From positions 22,680,501-22,744,500 of the forward strand of contig NC_063275.1 in assembly GCF_910591885.1 (NCBI RefSeq): DNA of 64,000 bases. Reading direction: 5' to 3'. The position numbers were made by a program, and so were the translations under genes. This DNA is from Bombus terrestris. Its lineage: Eukaryota; Arthropoda; Insecta; Hymenoptera; Apidae. The number at the start of each line of letters is the position of its first letter. Position 1 is the first letter of the stretch. Under the pieces are notes generated by a model. The model was not told the origin of the DNA. It saw only the letters and a program-made list of their open reading frames with translations, and made no database searches. Positions 11,540 through 23,477 of this stretch are shown one piece after another.

Positions 11540-13520
11540 CTAAGGGCACGAAATCATCGGATTCGTGGAGAATTTTTTTCTTTGATCTCTTTGGTATCTT
11601 TGTTTACTCTTCATTAGAGTTTCCCTGGCTTTAAGTAGCTTGGCATCCCATTCTCGTTTCCTGAAGCTGACCTCATCAGCGTATGTTCTTTGCGGATTTT
11701 GGGATATGGTAGATGGGAGATTGGCCTTGTGTCCAAATGTTAGTTCGAAAGGGGTATATCCAGTGGCATCATAAACCATAGTGTTGTATGCTAGACACAC
11801 AAAATTTAGGTTTTGATCCCATTCTGTTTCATTATCGTTTTGTATAGCTTTTAACATGTCGGATATTACAGTATGTGTTCGTTCTAGGCTTCCGTTGGAT
11901 TGTGGATGGAATGAGGTGGTTTTTATGTGTTTGATCCTAAATGCTTCTTTGTATCGTTGCATTAGCTCGCTAATGAAACTTTGTCCTCTGTCAGTTAATA
12001 TACGTTTCGGTGCGGAGAATATATAAATGTAATGATTCAGTAAAGCATTCCAGATTGATTGGGTCTGTTGTGTTTTTAGGGGCACAAGTATTAAATATTT
12101 GGTTAGTTCATCGTGTATAGAGAGAATGTATTGGTTTCCTATCTTGGTCTTTTTCAACGGGCCTATCACATCCATAGCGATTTTGTCGTTAGATTCTAAC
12201 GGGGTGTCGGTTATCTGTGGTTCCTCCTTTCCTCTTATCCGAGTAGTCTTTGATGTTTGACATGTCGCGCAAGTTCCTATTCTGCCTTTTATTCTGTCTA
12301 TTAGGTGTGGGATATCATATTTGCCTCGGATTCTGTCGTACGTCTTTTGTATTCCGGGATGTCCTACCAAGTCATGATTTTCTTTTAGTACTTGTTCTAT
12401 TTCCTCTTCGCTTAAACTCTGTATTGGTTCGTAAGCAAATTCTATGTCGTCGCGTTGGTCATTGAAAAATAAAAGAAATCTTTTTATGTGTGCTTTGTCT
12501 TGTGCGTTTAAGTTATTGTCTCCTATTCCTATCTTTCTATTTGTTTTAAGTATGTCTGATATTTTCTGTAACCATACGGTTTCGTCATATGGGCCCAGAT
12601 ATGGTTTTGTTAATTGGAAAAAGTTGTCTTTGTTAGATGTTAGTTTCAATAATTTTGGTATTTCTTTTGATTTTTCCCAGTCTCTGAATTGTCTTAATAA
12701 AACGTCAGTTTGTGTTGTCGCGTGTACTCTGGATAGGGTGTCAGCGGCTACGTTTTCCTTTCCTTTTACGTACTCTATATCGTATTCGTATTCCTCTAAT
12801 CTCAATCTCCATCGAATCAATCGACTAGAGGGGTCCTTGCAGTTGTGCAGCCATTTAAGGGCTTGGTGGTCTGTTTGAATTTTGAATTTGCGGCCTAATA
12901 AATATTGCCTAAATCTTCTAACTGCCCAAACGATGGCCAATAATTCTTTTTCCGTCGTAGTATAATTTCGTTCAGGGGGGTTTAATGTCCTTGAAATGAA
13001 GCAACAAGGGTGTCCGTCTTGTGAAAGGATGGCTCCTAGACCTTCATTACTGGCGTCCGTTGTTAACGTAAATGTTTTCGTATAGTCGGGGTATTTTAGT
13101 ACTGGTGCTTGGCATAGTCTTTCTTTTAATGTATCGAAGCTAAGTTGTGTTTTGTCAGTCCAGTGGAATTGTATGTCTTTCTTAGTTAGTTCCGTTAACG
13201 GTTTGGCAATTTTCGAGAAATTCCTAATAAATTTTCTATAGTATCCGGCTAACCCAAGGAACGATTTTACATCCGTAGGATTTTTGGGTAGTTTGAAGTT
13301 CTTTACTGCTTCTATCTTTTCAGGGTTAGGTTTTACTCCGTTTGCTGTCACTAAGTGTCCTAAATATTCCAATTCGGGTTTTAGGAATTCACATTTATCC
13401 GGTTGTACTTTTAGACCTACTTCCCTGAGTCTTTGGAGTATAATGGCTAGGTTTTTATTATGTTCCTCTATCGATTGCCCGAATATAATGATATCATCGA
13501 GATAGACGAAACAATGATTA
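11540..13520 (-). pseudogene. pol: Ty3/gypsy pol, 3' half, copy A (RT end, RNase H, integrase)
   Basis: Continuation of the gag-pol frame of 13521-15800 after a frame break. In the new frame the reverse-transcriptase YLDD box is intact at about 13495-13505. RNase H follows (TTDASNEGLGAILS; ERNYTTTEKELLAIVWA; QTDHQALKWL), then the integrase HHCC zinc region (ending CATCQTSK) and a D,D,E core: MDVIGP, LTDRGQSF and NGSLERTH. The frame closes at 11540. It is separated from its 5' half by an 8-bp deletion relative to copy B, so this copy is dead as read. No chromodomain or envelope frame was seen. The Ty3/gypsy (Metaviridae) assignment rests on the RT-RNaseH-IN order. Confidence 0.9.
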
Positions 13521-15800
13521 TTAATTAAACGCGGTGTCCATCATTCTTTGAAAGGTAGCGGGTGCGTTCTTGAACCCGAATGGCATTCTGTTATAGTGGA
13601 AGTGCCCTTGTGGTGTGCTAAATGCGGTGTACTTCCTCGAATTCTCATCCATGGGTATTTGGTGGAATCCCGAGGATAAGTCTAAAGGGGAGAAATATTT
13701 TGCGTTCCCTAGTTGCGATAGTATATCGTCAATGTCGGGTAATGGATATGCGTCTTGGTCCGTTAATTCGTTTAACTTCCGAAAGTCAATCACTATTCGC
13801 CACTTTTGTTTCCCCGACGCGTCGATTTTCTTTGGGACGACCCAGACGGGAGAGTTATAGGGAGAGTCGGAGGGTTCTATAATCATTTTGTCTAACATTT
13901 CCGTCATTTGTTTGTTTATTTCGATTTTATGGTGTTCGGGAGGACGGTAGGATTTTACGTTGATGATTTTATCTTCTTTCAATGTAATGGAATGTTTAGC
14001 AAGAGATGTACACGGTAATGTTTCGCTGTCTAAATTAAATACATCCATGTAATAGAGAAGAATCTTTTCTATAGGTTCTCTGAAAGGTTTTTCTATGTGC
14101 GATAGTCGAATCGAAGATTTGAATTTTTGGATTTGATCTATGGTATTTGTATTTTCGATAATGTTAGAAACTTGAATTGCGGACTTACCACCATTGATAA
14201 AGCACACTGGCGTTGGCTTCCCTTCGAGGTATACAATTTTTTGAATGGTTTCTCCTGGTGCAAGGGTTGGTTCTTGTTGCAGCAGAAGGGTGTTGTTATC
14301 TAATTTCAATGTTTCGTTGGAGAGTTCGAATCGATATTGATTCAAACCGGGTAAGCCTAATACGCCATCTTCTATAATTGGGAAATCGTCATCTATTGAA
14401 GAGAAGTCTATCTTTTTGTCGAACAAATTCAATTTGACTTTGGAATTAGATTCGTATTCGGAATGTCCCATGGAGAATTTCTTTGTGTCTGGTATTGTTG
14501 TCTTTCCTGGGTAGCACCTTTGTTTAAGCAAGTTGATTCCTGCTCCGGAGTCAACGAGAAATCGCAATCCTGGTCGTCCTGGTAATTGTAATAGTATTGT
14601 GGATAATCTTCCTGAGGTAGCATTGTTAATTCTGATTGTTCTTGAACGTGGTTTATTCCTGGAGGGGCTTTTCTTTGAGGCGGTATCCGAAAATTTTGGC
14701 ATTGATTGGGAAGGTGTCCCAATCGATTGCATTTGGGACATTTCGCTTAATGGTCTGTTCCCAAACTTCGTAAAATTGTTCGTTCTTGGTAGAATAATTT
14801 GTGTGAGTGGAGTTTTATTATTTGTGTTACTTGTAATAGCGAGGCGATTGTCTACTGGATGAAAAGCCTGGTTATGATAAAATGGCGGGGCGGTTGTCTG
14901 TCGCGTCATTTGTCTGCGAGAGCTGTGCTCGCGAAAGTATCTTTCCATATTCATTGCTTTCCTTTCTGCTTCGATGAGATTTGGGGGGAGATTAACCATT
15001 AGCGTCTGCCCTATTTCTGGACGAAGGCCTCTTACATAGTCGGTCACAGAGTCCATGTATAGTTGCTCGTTCATCACCCGTCGAGTTAGTTCGTCTCTAT
15101 ACTCGTTGGTAATGCTGTGTTGGAGTTTGTTAAAAACACTTCGAAATCTGATGTTATAGTTTTGCACGCTTTCGGTTAATCCTTGCCTCATTCCTCTTAA
15201 TTCGTCCTGTTGTTCTCTCACTGATACTTGCGCAGCTACATTACGTCTCAATGCTTCGTACAGAGATTCGAATTCGGTAATACGAATATTGCGGATTGCC
15301 ATTGCGGCTTTTCCTACAATCTTCTCTATTTTAATCATTTTTAGTAATAGTGTTGGTTCGCTACACATTATTCTTACTTCTTGTATTTCATGAATAAAAT
15401 CCTCCACGTCTATATCATCCTCTCCGTTTAATATCGGAATGCATTTTAATGCACTCTCAGCTTTTAGCTCTGGTTGCGTATATTGTTCAGGAAAAGTCCT
15501 TTCCCAGGATGGTTGAGGTGGTGTTTGAAGTAATGGGCGAGGTTTTCGAAGGACCGATTGATCTTTAGCGGTGTGGGTTACTTCGTCTACGGTTATTAGG
15601 GAACTGGCCTCCGATACATTTCCCGTTTTTGTGTTTGCTACAACTTCATCCATACGCAGTGTAAGCATACTCATTTGTTGGATCAGTCTCTCATTTTGCT
15701 TCTGCATTGCATCAAGCAAAGCTTTAACTGTTGGGTCTATTCCGCTGTTAGTTAAAGCGGCGCTAACAGTTTCGGTTTTGTCTTCTCGTGGCGTTGCCAT
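13521..15800 (-). pseudogene. gag-pol: Ty3/gypsy gag-pol, 5' half, copy A
   Basis: A 759-codon open frame starting MATPREDKTETVSAAL. Residues 1 to about 330 are Gag-like (capsid). A protease with the DSGA active-site motif (FLVDSGAGINLL) follows near residue 415, and the reverse-transcriptase fingers and palm occupy about 600-757 (WRIVIDFRKLN; YFSPLDLSSGFHQIP; MPFGFKNAPATFQRMM). It ends at a premature stop caused by an 8-bp deletion just before the YLDD box. A CX2CX4HX4C zinc knuckle lies in a different frame inside this frame, at about 14699-14743. Start chosen at the ATG shared with copy B. Confidence 0.9.
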
Positions 15801-16016
15801 TGTTATACTAATTGTGCTGTCTGTTCTCGATCTGTATTTGACAAAAGAATCCAGGGCTTGCTCACCTTGATCGTTTAACCCGTAGGAAAGGTTCCGTTGC
15901 GGTGTTCCTTTGTCGAAACGTCGAAAGTGTCTGCTCTGTTACAGTGGTCCACTGATCCTCAATCTTCAAAGTTGACCGTAGCCCGAAATGCGTAATTTCG
16001 TTTTCTTGAAGTTGAT

Positions 16017-16036
16017 GGATCCTGGCAGGATCGCCA
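16017..16036 (-). other. Primer-binding site of gypsy copy A
   Basis: On the minus strand the sequence TGGCGATCCTGCCAGG begins three bases inside the LTR end. It starts with TGG, the complement of a tRNA 3' CCA, and lies between LTR and gag as a minus-strand primer site should. The priming tRNA is not identified. Confidence 0.65.
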
Positions 16037-16039
16037 AAA

Positions 16040-16120
16040 TGTCACGTAAAAATAAACAGAAATTTTATAAGGAAGAAGAAAACTTTATTTTTACTTCGTT
16101 TATACACTTATAAGACACTT
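16040..16120 (-). mobile_element. Truncated 5' LTR fragment, copy A
   Basis: About 81 bp matching the LTR terminus at 26534-26614: on the plus strand it starts TGTCACGTAAAAATAAA and runs to ATAAGACACTT, with a few substitutions. On the minus strand it contains an AATAAA, as expected near the R region. It stops abruptly where integrase-derived sequence begins, so the LTR is broken. Confidence 0.7.
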
Positions 16121-16434
16121 GGACTTTTTCATCTTGGTCTTTTTCAACGGGCCTATCACATCCATAGCGATTTTGTCGTTAGATTCTAACGGGGTGTCGG
16201 TTATCTGTGGTTCCCCCTTTCCTCTTATCCGAGTAGTCTTTGATGTTTGACATGTCGCGCAAGTTCCTATTCTGCCTTTTATTCTGTCTATTAGGTGTGG
16301 GATATCATATTTGCCTCGGATTCTGTCGTACGTCTTTTGTACTCCGGGATGTCCTACCAAGTCATGATTTTCTTTTAGTACTTGTTCTATTTCCTCTTCG
16401 CTTAAACTCTGTATTGGTTCGTAAGCAAATTCTA
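16121..16434 (-). pseudogene. Displaced gypsy integrase fragment, copy A
   Basis: From about 16131 to 16434 the sequence repeats 12150-12446 of the same element (zinc-binding region to the start of the integrase core) with a few changes, for example VGHPGVQKTYDRIRGKYD and CATCQTSKTTRIRGKGEP. It is fused directly to the LTR remnant, which shows an internal rearrangement before the later segmental duplication. Confidence 0.85.
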
Positions 16435-16977
16435 GGAAAACAGGCGAAACAGGAATCGAGTTATGGTCAATACTTGGGCTTTCCGCTAATCCTTCGGGTT
16501 ATCCGGTGCACGGGGGTACGTCGCGTAAGTTTGTTAGTTCGTTCGTTAGCTTCATTTCCTTTCATTCGTTCCAAGTTAGACAAATGTGTCTTTGATACCG
16601 AATGATGCCAGTAGGGATACCAATTATTGTACAATATTTGTTCTGATCGATGTAATCTTTGTGTGGGAGATAGATGTTGTGCTATGTATGTTGTTTTAAG
16701 TTTGTAAAGATTTATGTAAGCGCTGCGTTGGAGATATGTGTTTCGCAGGCCACGAAACAACTATTTCTTTACGCAGGCCCATGGTAAAGTAGAGTCGGAA
16801 CTCGACATTCTGCCACTAGGTTGAATGTCGAGATGGATGTATAAAGATAAATAACCCATGGGCGGGTCTCTTGCGTAGTCACCTCCTCGTGGTGAGACCT
16901 GGTAATTGGCATCTTTTTCCAAAAATTAATCAGTTGATTAATATTTGGAAAACGATGCCAAGCTAAGAACTACGCAC
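16435..16977. repeat. Palindrome-rich flank shared by three minisatellite loci
   Basis: Identical at 29578-30120 and partly similar at about 24415-24600 (CCAAGTTAGACA, ATACCGAATG, GATCGATGTAAT). It contains a nested hairpin, outer GCCCATGG/CCATGGGC (16777-16863) around CTCGACATTC/GAATGTCGAG (16801-16832), and a 52-bp near-palindrome at 16908-16959 with 25-bp arms and two mismatches. The layout suggests part of a repeat element rather than a gene. The open frame at 16467-16760 has no recognisable product. Confidence 0.65.
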
Positions 16978-17037
16978 CAGTCCAGTTTGGATCTCCAAAT
17001 GCCGCCAAAAGAATTTTGGATGATCTGGACTGGACTG
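16978..17037. repeat. Hairpin seed next to minisatellite A
   Basis: A 60-bp inverted-repeat unit, outer arms CAGTCCAG and CTGGACTG and an inner CCAAA/TTTTGG, directly precedes the 10-bp array. Variants of the same unit occur at 24633-24692, 24875-24922, 24951-24998 and 30121-30179, always followed by CAACGTGGGAC-type or related text. Confidence 0.65.
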
Positions 17038-17040
17038 CAA

Positions 17041-18188
17041 CGTGGGACATCGCGGGACACCGTTGGACATCGTTGGACACCGTTGGACATCGTTGGACAC
17101 CGTTGGACATCGTTGGACACCGTTGGACACCGTTGGACACCGTTGGACACCGTTGGACACCGTTGGACACCGTTGGACACCGTTGGACACCGTTGGACAT
17201 CGTTGGACACCGTTGGACACCGTTGGACATCGTCGGACATCGTCGGACATCGTTGGACACCGTTGGACACCGTTGGACACCGTTGGACACCGTTGGACAT
17301 CGTTGGACACCGTTGGACATCGTTGGACACCGGGGGACACCGTTGGACATCGTGGGACACCGTTGGACATCGTTGTACACCGGGGGACACCGTTGGACAC
17401 CGTTGGACACCGTTGGACACCGTTGGACATCGTTGGACATCGTTGGACACCGTTGGACATCGTTGGACATCGTTGGACACCGTTGGACGACGTTGGACAT
17501 CGTTGGACACCGTTGGACATCGTTGGACACCGTTGGACAACGTGGGACACCGTTGGACACCGTTGGACATCGTTGGACACCGTTGGACATCGTCGGACAT
17601 CGTCGGACATCGTTGGACACCGTTGGACACCGTTGGACACCGTTGGACACCGTTGGACACCGTTGGACATCGTTGGACATCGTCGGACATCGTTGGACAC
17701 CGTTGGACACCGTTGGACACCGTTGGACACCGTTGGACATCGTTGGACACCGTTGGACATCGTTGGACACCGGGGGACACCGTTGGACATCGTGGGACAC
17801 CGTTGGACATCGTTGTACACCGGGGGACACCGTTGGACACCGTTGGACACCGTTGGACACCGTTGGACACCGTTGGACATCGTTGGACACCGTTGGACAT
17901 CGTTGGACACCGTTGGACACCGTTGGACACCGTTGGACATCGTTGGACACCGGGGGACACCGTTGGACACCGTTGGACACCGTTGGACACCGTTGGACAT
18001 CGTTGGACATCGTTGGACACCGTTGGACATCGTTGGACATCGTTGGACACCGTTGGACGACGTTGGACATCGTTGGACACCGTTGGACATCGTTGGACAC
18101 CGTTGGACAACGTGGGACAACGTGGGACAACGTGGGACAACGTGGGACAACGTGGGACAACGTGGGACACCGTTGGACACCGTGGGAT
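17041..18188. repeat. 10-bp minisatellite array A (GGACACCGTT)n
   Basis: About 115 units of GGACACCGTT with common variants GGACATCGTT, GGACATCGTC, GGACACCGGG and GGGACAACGT. Variant blocks recur: TGTACACCGG occurs at about 17375 and again 440 bp later, giving a higher-order repeat. The unit contains no stop codon in any frame, so all six frames stay open. These long frames are not genes. Confidence 0.95.
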
Positions 18189-19202
18189 ATGTCTTGTCTC
18201 TCAAATCCATTCTGAGCCCATTCTGTATAATGGTACTTATCTGACTTGGAATCTAGTATAAAAATTGATTCTTCTTTTGCATTGAATCTTGTGGTTATTT
18301 TGTGCACGGGAGTGCGTTGCGTAAGTCCATTGATTCTTTGGAAAGATCGAGAACGAACGCGTTCGCGCCGCGATTTTTCTTTCATTGTCTGTTTGTTCGG
18401 GCTTCTTCTTAGTTTCCCATTTTTAAGAGAAAATTATTGCGGTCCTGTTAGAGTTTATAACTTTTCGATATATTCAAAAGTTTTGAGCCGCGAAAATAGA
18501 ACGTTAAACAGTTTAGAACAATGACTCGAATGTCCCTTTTTCAGAACACGAAATTGTGTATGCAGTGTCAATAGGTTGGGTTAAATAAATTATTGTTTTA
18601 TTTCCGATATATGAGATCATTCTCTTATTTCAAACGAATTTTTAATAAGTTATTTTATTGTTTCAAATTGAGTTATATCTCAATAATTCACTCATGGAAT
18701 ACAATTTTTTTTTTTGTTGTATTATGTGTATTTGCTTCAGTTAACGTCATAAGCTTGCAACATAGTAACAGTTAGATTCAAATACCTCGAAACAAGTATT
18801 CTTTAAACATATTTAGTGGCGAACTTTTGAATTCTTGCAAATATTTTCCAATATTTATAACAGGCGACTATAGTGTATTAGTGCAATGTATATTTCGTAT
18901 TCTAATAACGAAAATTTACTGTATATATTCTAATTGCGAACAGTATAATTCTTGAAATCGATTGCATTGCATTCACGGTATTCGTAAGCATGTGTTTGCT
19001 ATCGAGAAATATCTCACAATTTTCAACTTATAGTTTCATACTTGTTCCAGTTTCTTAATAATAATTTTTAAGTGTAAAGAAATAGCAGTATTTTCTAAAT
19101 AAACGTTCAATAGGAAAAAGAGGAAAAATTGTCGAAACAACGTTTCGCTTCTTTTCCACCCCCCCCCCCCACCTCCGGCCCTAAACTGCTTTATTTTCAG
19201 GA
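18189..19202. other. Spacer between minisatellite A and block 1 copy B
   Basis: Mostly unremarkable AT-rich sequence. The first part (18200-18360) is related to the 3' flanks of the other minisatellite loci (CCATTCTG..CAATGGTACTTATC, GTGCACGGG.GTGCGTTGCGTAAG). A 12-base C run lies at 19159-19170. No gene seen. Confidence 0.5.
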
Positions 19203-22200
19203 AATATTTGTGACCGCGCGCAATGCGGTTGTAGAGTCAGTGTTTGCTACGCAATAGTTTCTTTTCAATTTTTTAAAATCACGATATTTTTGATTAAATT
19301 CGATCAAATAATCACACGCGAAAGTAATAAAATTTTATCAATTAAATTTGTACGCGATATTAGAGTCCTTGTTCATCGATCATAATTTAAGCGGTCGTGG
19401 TAACGTAGTCTTTTATTTTTTTTTTTTTTTTTTTTTTATATTTATTGTTTCGAATATTCGTTTTCGGTATTAGAGTCAGTGCCTTCCTCAAGAGGATAAA
19501 GCCTCTCCTGGAACTCAAGAATGTAAGTAGTTTTATATATTGTATTTCAACTTGTCCTATTTATTATATTTTGTTTGAAATATTGTTAATTATAAAATAA
19601 GAATGGTTGATAACTTAAAAAGCTGTAAATGTTCTCTTTAATTGAAATAAAGTCTTAAAGTCTTAACGTTAAAATGCAATAAAACTGTCCGATACGTATC
19701 AAAAATCACTGAATTGCTAAAGTTCCATGTTTTTTATTGTGCATTAACGATATTAATGATATTTTATGTTTTGTTATAGACATATCACAGCTTCAACTTC
19801 CTTGTCTTCTTTGGGAATGCACCAATGGTGGCTCAAAAGCCAGAAATGTAAGTAACTTTGCATATCGTACTTCAATTATGTCTATTCTGTATATTTTTCT
19901 TTAACGACTAACAATTAATAGACACAATCCAATTGAAAATTTGTGAGTTTAGCATTTTCTGAGGTTATTCTTTCATTGAAATAAAATAAGAGTTAAAGTC
20001 TTAATACCGAATTATGGAACAAATGACTAACATATTTAAAAAATCATTAGATTCTTGATTTTTATATTTTAGACTTTCATATTAGAGTTTTAGTTTTTAT
20101 ACTTATCAAAGTTTATTAGAATTTCAATCTTTATTACTACTAATATTACTAAAGTTAATAAACCTTCATTTTTCATTATCTTCAACTTTTTAAATAATCA
20201 GCAATCACTCATCGTGTTTTGCTCTGTAACAGATTGTTCGCAACCTCAATTTCCAACACTTACACGGTTTCCTTACACGGTTCCTGCCTGATGTTAGTCT
20301 CCCTGATTATCCGCTGCATCCATGGTACGTCTTCTGTTTCTCCGCTTCGAACGGTGAGTCGCATGCATTTTTGTTCCTCCGGTCACTCAATCATGTCGTA
20401 GGATGAAAGGTCCAAATCGGCACGGGTGACCGGTTGTACTACGTAGAAATTTTTGCGAGCATAGTGACCGCGGGTATTTTTTATACCCGTGAGTAGTAAC
20501 ACTCTTTTTTCAAATTTATTAGTTTAGGATAGGTCTTCTTGCACAGCGCGATTATAATAATTAGTTTTTTAATAATTAGGTTAAACATATACACTCGAGA
20601 ATATATTCGTGTTATTTATAAATGTGCATGTTAATATTTTGTATGAATATTTGCAAATGGCAAATATCTACACGAATATACCTGTATGACATACATATAC
20701 TTGATCTTAAGTAATGAATTAATCGTGACAATATTAAGTCACGATCGTTTATTTCATTTCGGTTAGAATTTAAAATATGAGTCAAAATTCATTTTTTTCC
20801 GTACAAAAATGTGCAAAATTTTACGTGCATGAAGACACTTCGCGACAGGCAGATTTTTTAATCAAAGCAATAATTTTGAACACTGCTTCTGCACTTTCGA
20901 GTATATGCTTTGATAAAGAGATCGCCTGAGATTATTTCTTTCTTAGTAATATATTTAGAGTCAATAATTCTATTTGCATGAGTCTCAGTCTTTTTCTACT
21001 AACGCTACTTTTTTCGAAACATTAAAATTTTGTTCTAATTTATTAAATTAATAAAGTAGAGTTACTTAGTTACTATTAAATTAATAAAGTAAATTTAATC
21101 AGATGCAAAGTAGTAAAATATAAACTCAAAGAACGTTAGTCCGTTAAATAAAAATTACACAAACTAATCATCTTTTTAGATCAGGATTTTCAGGTTTAAC
21201 CCTTTCCGTGCCCATTGTCAGGATCTCATTCACGTGCCCAGGTGCTACTTGAATGGGAGAAAGACATTGGGCACGATGGTCTAGAATTAAGTAATGTAAT
21301 AATTTCTCAGCGACTGACGATGTGTTAGTGTATCGTGCACGACGTATTTTCCACATTATGTGTGTGTGTGTTGTTAGGCCGTGGAATTGCGTCGCTTTTT
21401 CTCATTCGTTAAAACTTCAAATATTAAAAATGTCGAGACATATATCGATTGAATTTACGTCTCGATGCAGTCACAGTTGTGATAATATCATTTACACGAT
21501 TAAGTGTAATCACACTCTTAATATTGGTATCAATTGCAATTATAATTTCAAGTTTACTTATATCTATTTTAAAAATATAATTTCCTCAGACGTGTTTTAT
21601 CACGTTTTACGCAATGGTCACTAGCCTTCGTCAGTCGATTTCAGGAAAACGGTAAGTACCTTAGAGTGTGCATGTTGTATTAAGCTCGGGTGTCGGAGGC
21701 GTCCCGGGACGTCCTCTCTAGTGTAGGACCTTTGCGCCCGGGTGGTATGTGTGAGAACCGTGGAGTGAGTGTGTTGGTGTGCATGTTTTGCCATTTTTTA
21801 AATATAGCGTTAGGTAGGATAGGTAGTATACTTTCTGGTATGTCTGTTAATTATAAGTAGGTAGGGCCGGGCAGGTTGGCACAGTCTCTAATCGGGTAGG
21901 CGCGTTTTCGTGTGACCAACCTGTTTCTGGAAATCTAATTTGAAAAATCGACGGTGAAACTGGCACGAGTAGAGCATGCACTCGTCTCTGGTTTTGCCTT
22001 TCGATTTTTCGAATTTCGCGGTCGCGGTCGCGAATGGTCTCGAAACGAACGTTTATTGCTCGAGCACGCACATGCGAGTGAGCAACGATCACTGTTGTGA
22101 TCGTTGGTCAGTCCATATGCACTTCCATCAGCTTCCGCGGTTTATATTTTTATTTTATAAGTTTTTTTTTTTTGTTTGCGATTTAGAAGTCTCGAGCTTA

Positions 22201-22373
22201 GATTTAAGTTTCAGCGGGCATTGCGCCCGAAGAAAGAAGAGGCTATATGCTGAAGAGGCCCGGCAAACTGCCACTCAAGAGGGCAACTACTAATGGCTCC
22301 CCATCCTCTGGGTCATCCAGAGCATGGGAAGTCATTATTGTTACTACTTTGTCACTATGCTCGATTTTAGTAT

Positions 22374-22431
<58 letters not shown>

Positions 22432-23426
22432 CTTTGTTTTTTTGGCCGATGTATATATCGGTCCATCGTCCCATTGGGCAAATCGCGATTTTTCTTATTA
22501 GTGTTGCGACAAATTAATTACGGGTTGTATTAGAGTTGCGAAATAATATCACGGCTTTTCATTAGTGTGACGAGAGAATGATTACGGTTTGAATTAGAGT
22601 TGCGATAAAATGATAATCGCGTTTGCTTTAGAGTTGCGAATTACGATATCGCGATTGTCTTTTGCAATTTTTAGAATTTTTTCTGTTTAAGTAGCAATAC
22701 TAGGATATTTAAAGTAGCTTTTTCAAATAGTAAATAGCAATTTTCATTAAATTCACTTTAAGAATTAGCGTTGCGACATTGTTCCATCGCGAGTTCTACT
22801 TATTTTTCCTGTTAGCGTTGCGATAATGAATGATCGCGTTTTGTTAAGTAGAGTTGCGTTCACAAACTGCCCAAACCCTCCGACTGTCGGACACTGCTCC
22901 TGGATCACACGTACAGCCTAAAGAGCTGTACAAGTGTGATCGTTCATCGGCAACCTCCTAAATGGTTGCACTGCAATCTCTCGCTATTAGTGTTGCGTAT
23001 TGCTTAAATACGAGTGCGTAGATTTATACTTATTAGCGTTGCGTATCAGATATCGGGAATTTTCAGATTTTTCTTTTTTTTTTTTTTTTTTTTTTAATAG
23101 TAGATTAATTGATATTGCAGATATAACGAAGCACTCGTCGCGTTTGATTTTGAGAATTTTCTGCTTCATAAATATTAGTAGTAAATTAGCGTTGCGAAAC
23201 AAGAATATTCAGTTCCACTCTCGACGTGTTGATCGGGTTTATATAGAGTGGAAGACGATTGAATTTTAGTAGCCCTTCTGGCTACTGCTTTGTTTCTTTT
23301 TCAGCGCCCCTTATTAGTGCGCCCCTTATTACTACGTTTATTACTGAAAATACTGCTATAAGACATATTCCTTTGTCAGCGTTAACGTTACCATGACTGC
23401 TAAAATACAGAACTTTATTACGAATG

Positions 23427-23430
<4 letters not shown>
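19203..23430. repeat. Segmental-duplication block 1, copy B
   Basis: Direct repeat of 7751-11165. The left part (19203-20340) is longer and more diverged and carries extra sequence. From about 20340 it follows copy A closely, with (TG)n shorter (about 21359-21370), TAG run about 22368-22430, the TTAG.GTTGCG array about 22498-23196 and the hairpin cluster about 22880-22969. The match ends in a TA microsatellite. Confidence 0.75.

Positions 23431-23475
<45 letters not shown>
23428..23475. repeat. (TA)n microsatellite at the duplication edge
   Basis: An uninterrupted TA run exactly where copy B stops matching copy A (copy A has only a few TA at 11160-11168). It is either the breakpoint or an expansion next to it. 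Confidence 0.85.

Positions 23476-23477
<2 letters not shown>

Noticed and set aside
12250..12878. Plus-strand open frames with hydrophobic text inside the gypsy region
   Set aside because: Antisense shadows of the integrase and RNase H frame on the minus strand.
16938..18385. Several 400-470 codon open frames on both strands over minisatellite A
   Set aside because: They are translations of the stop-free 10-bp unit in different frames, with no unique sequence, splice structure or homology.
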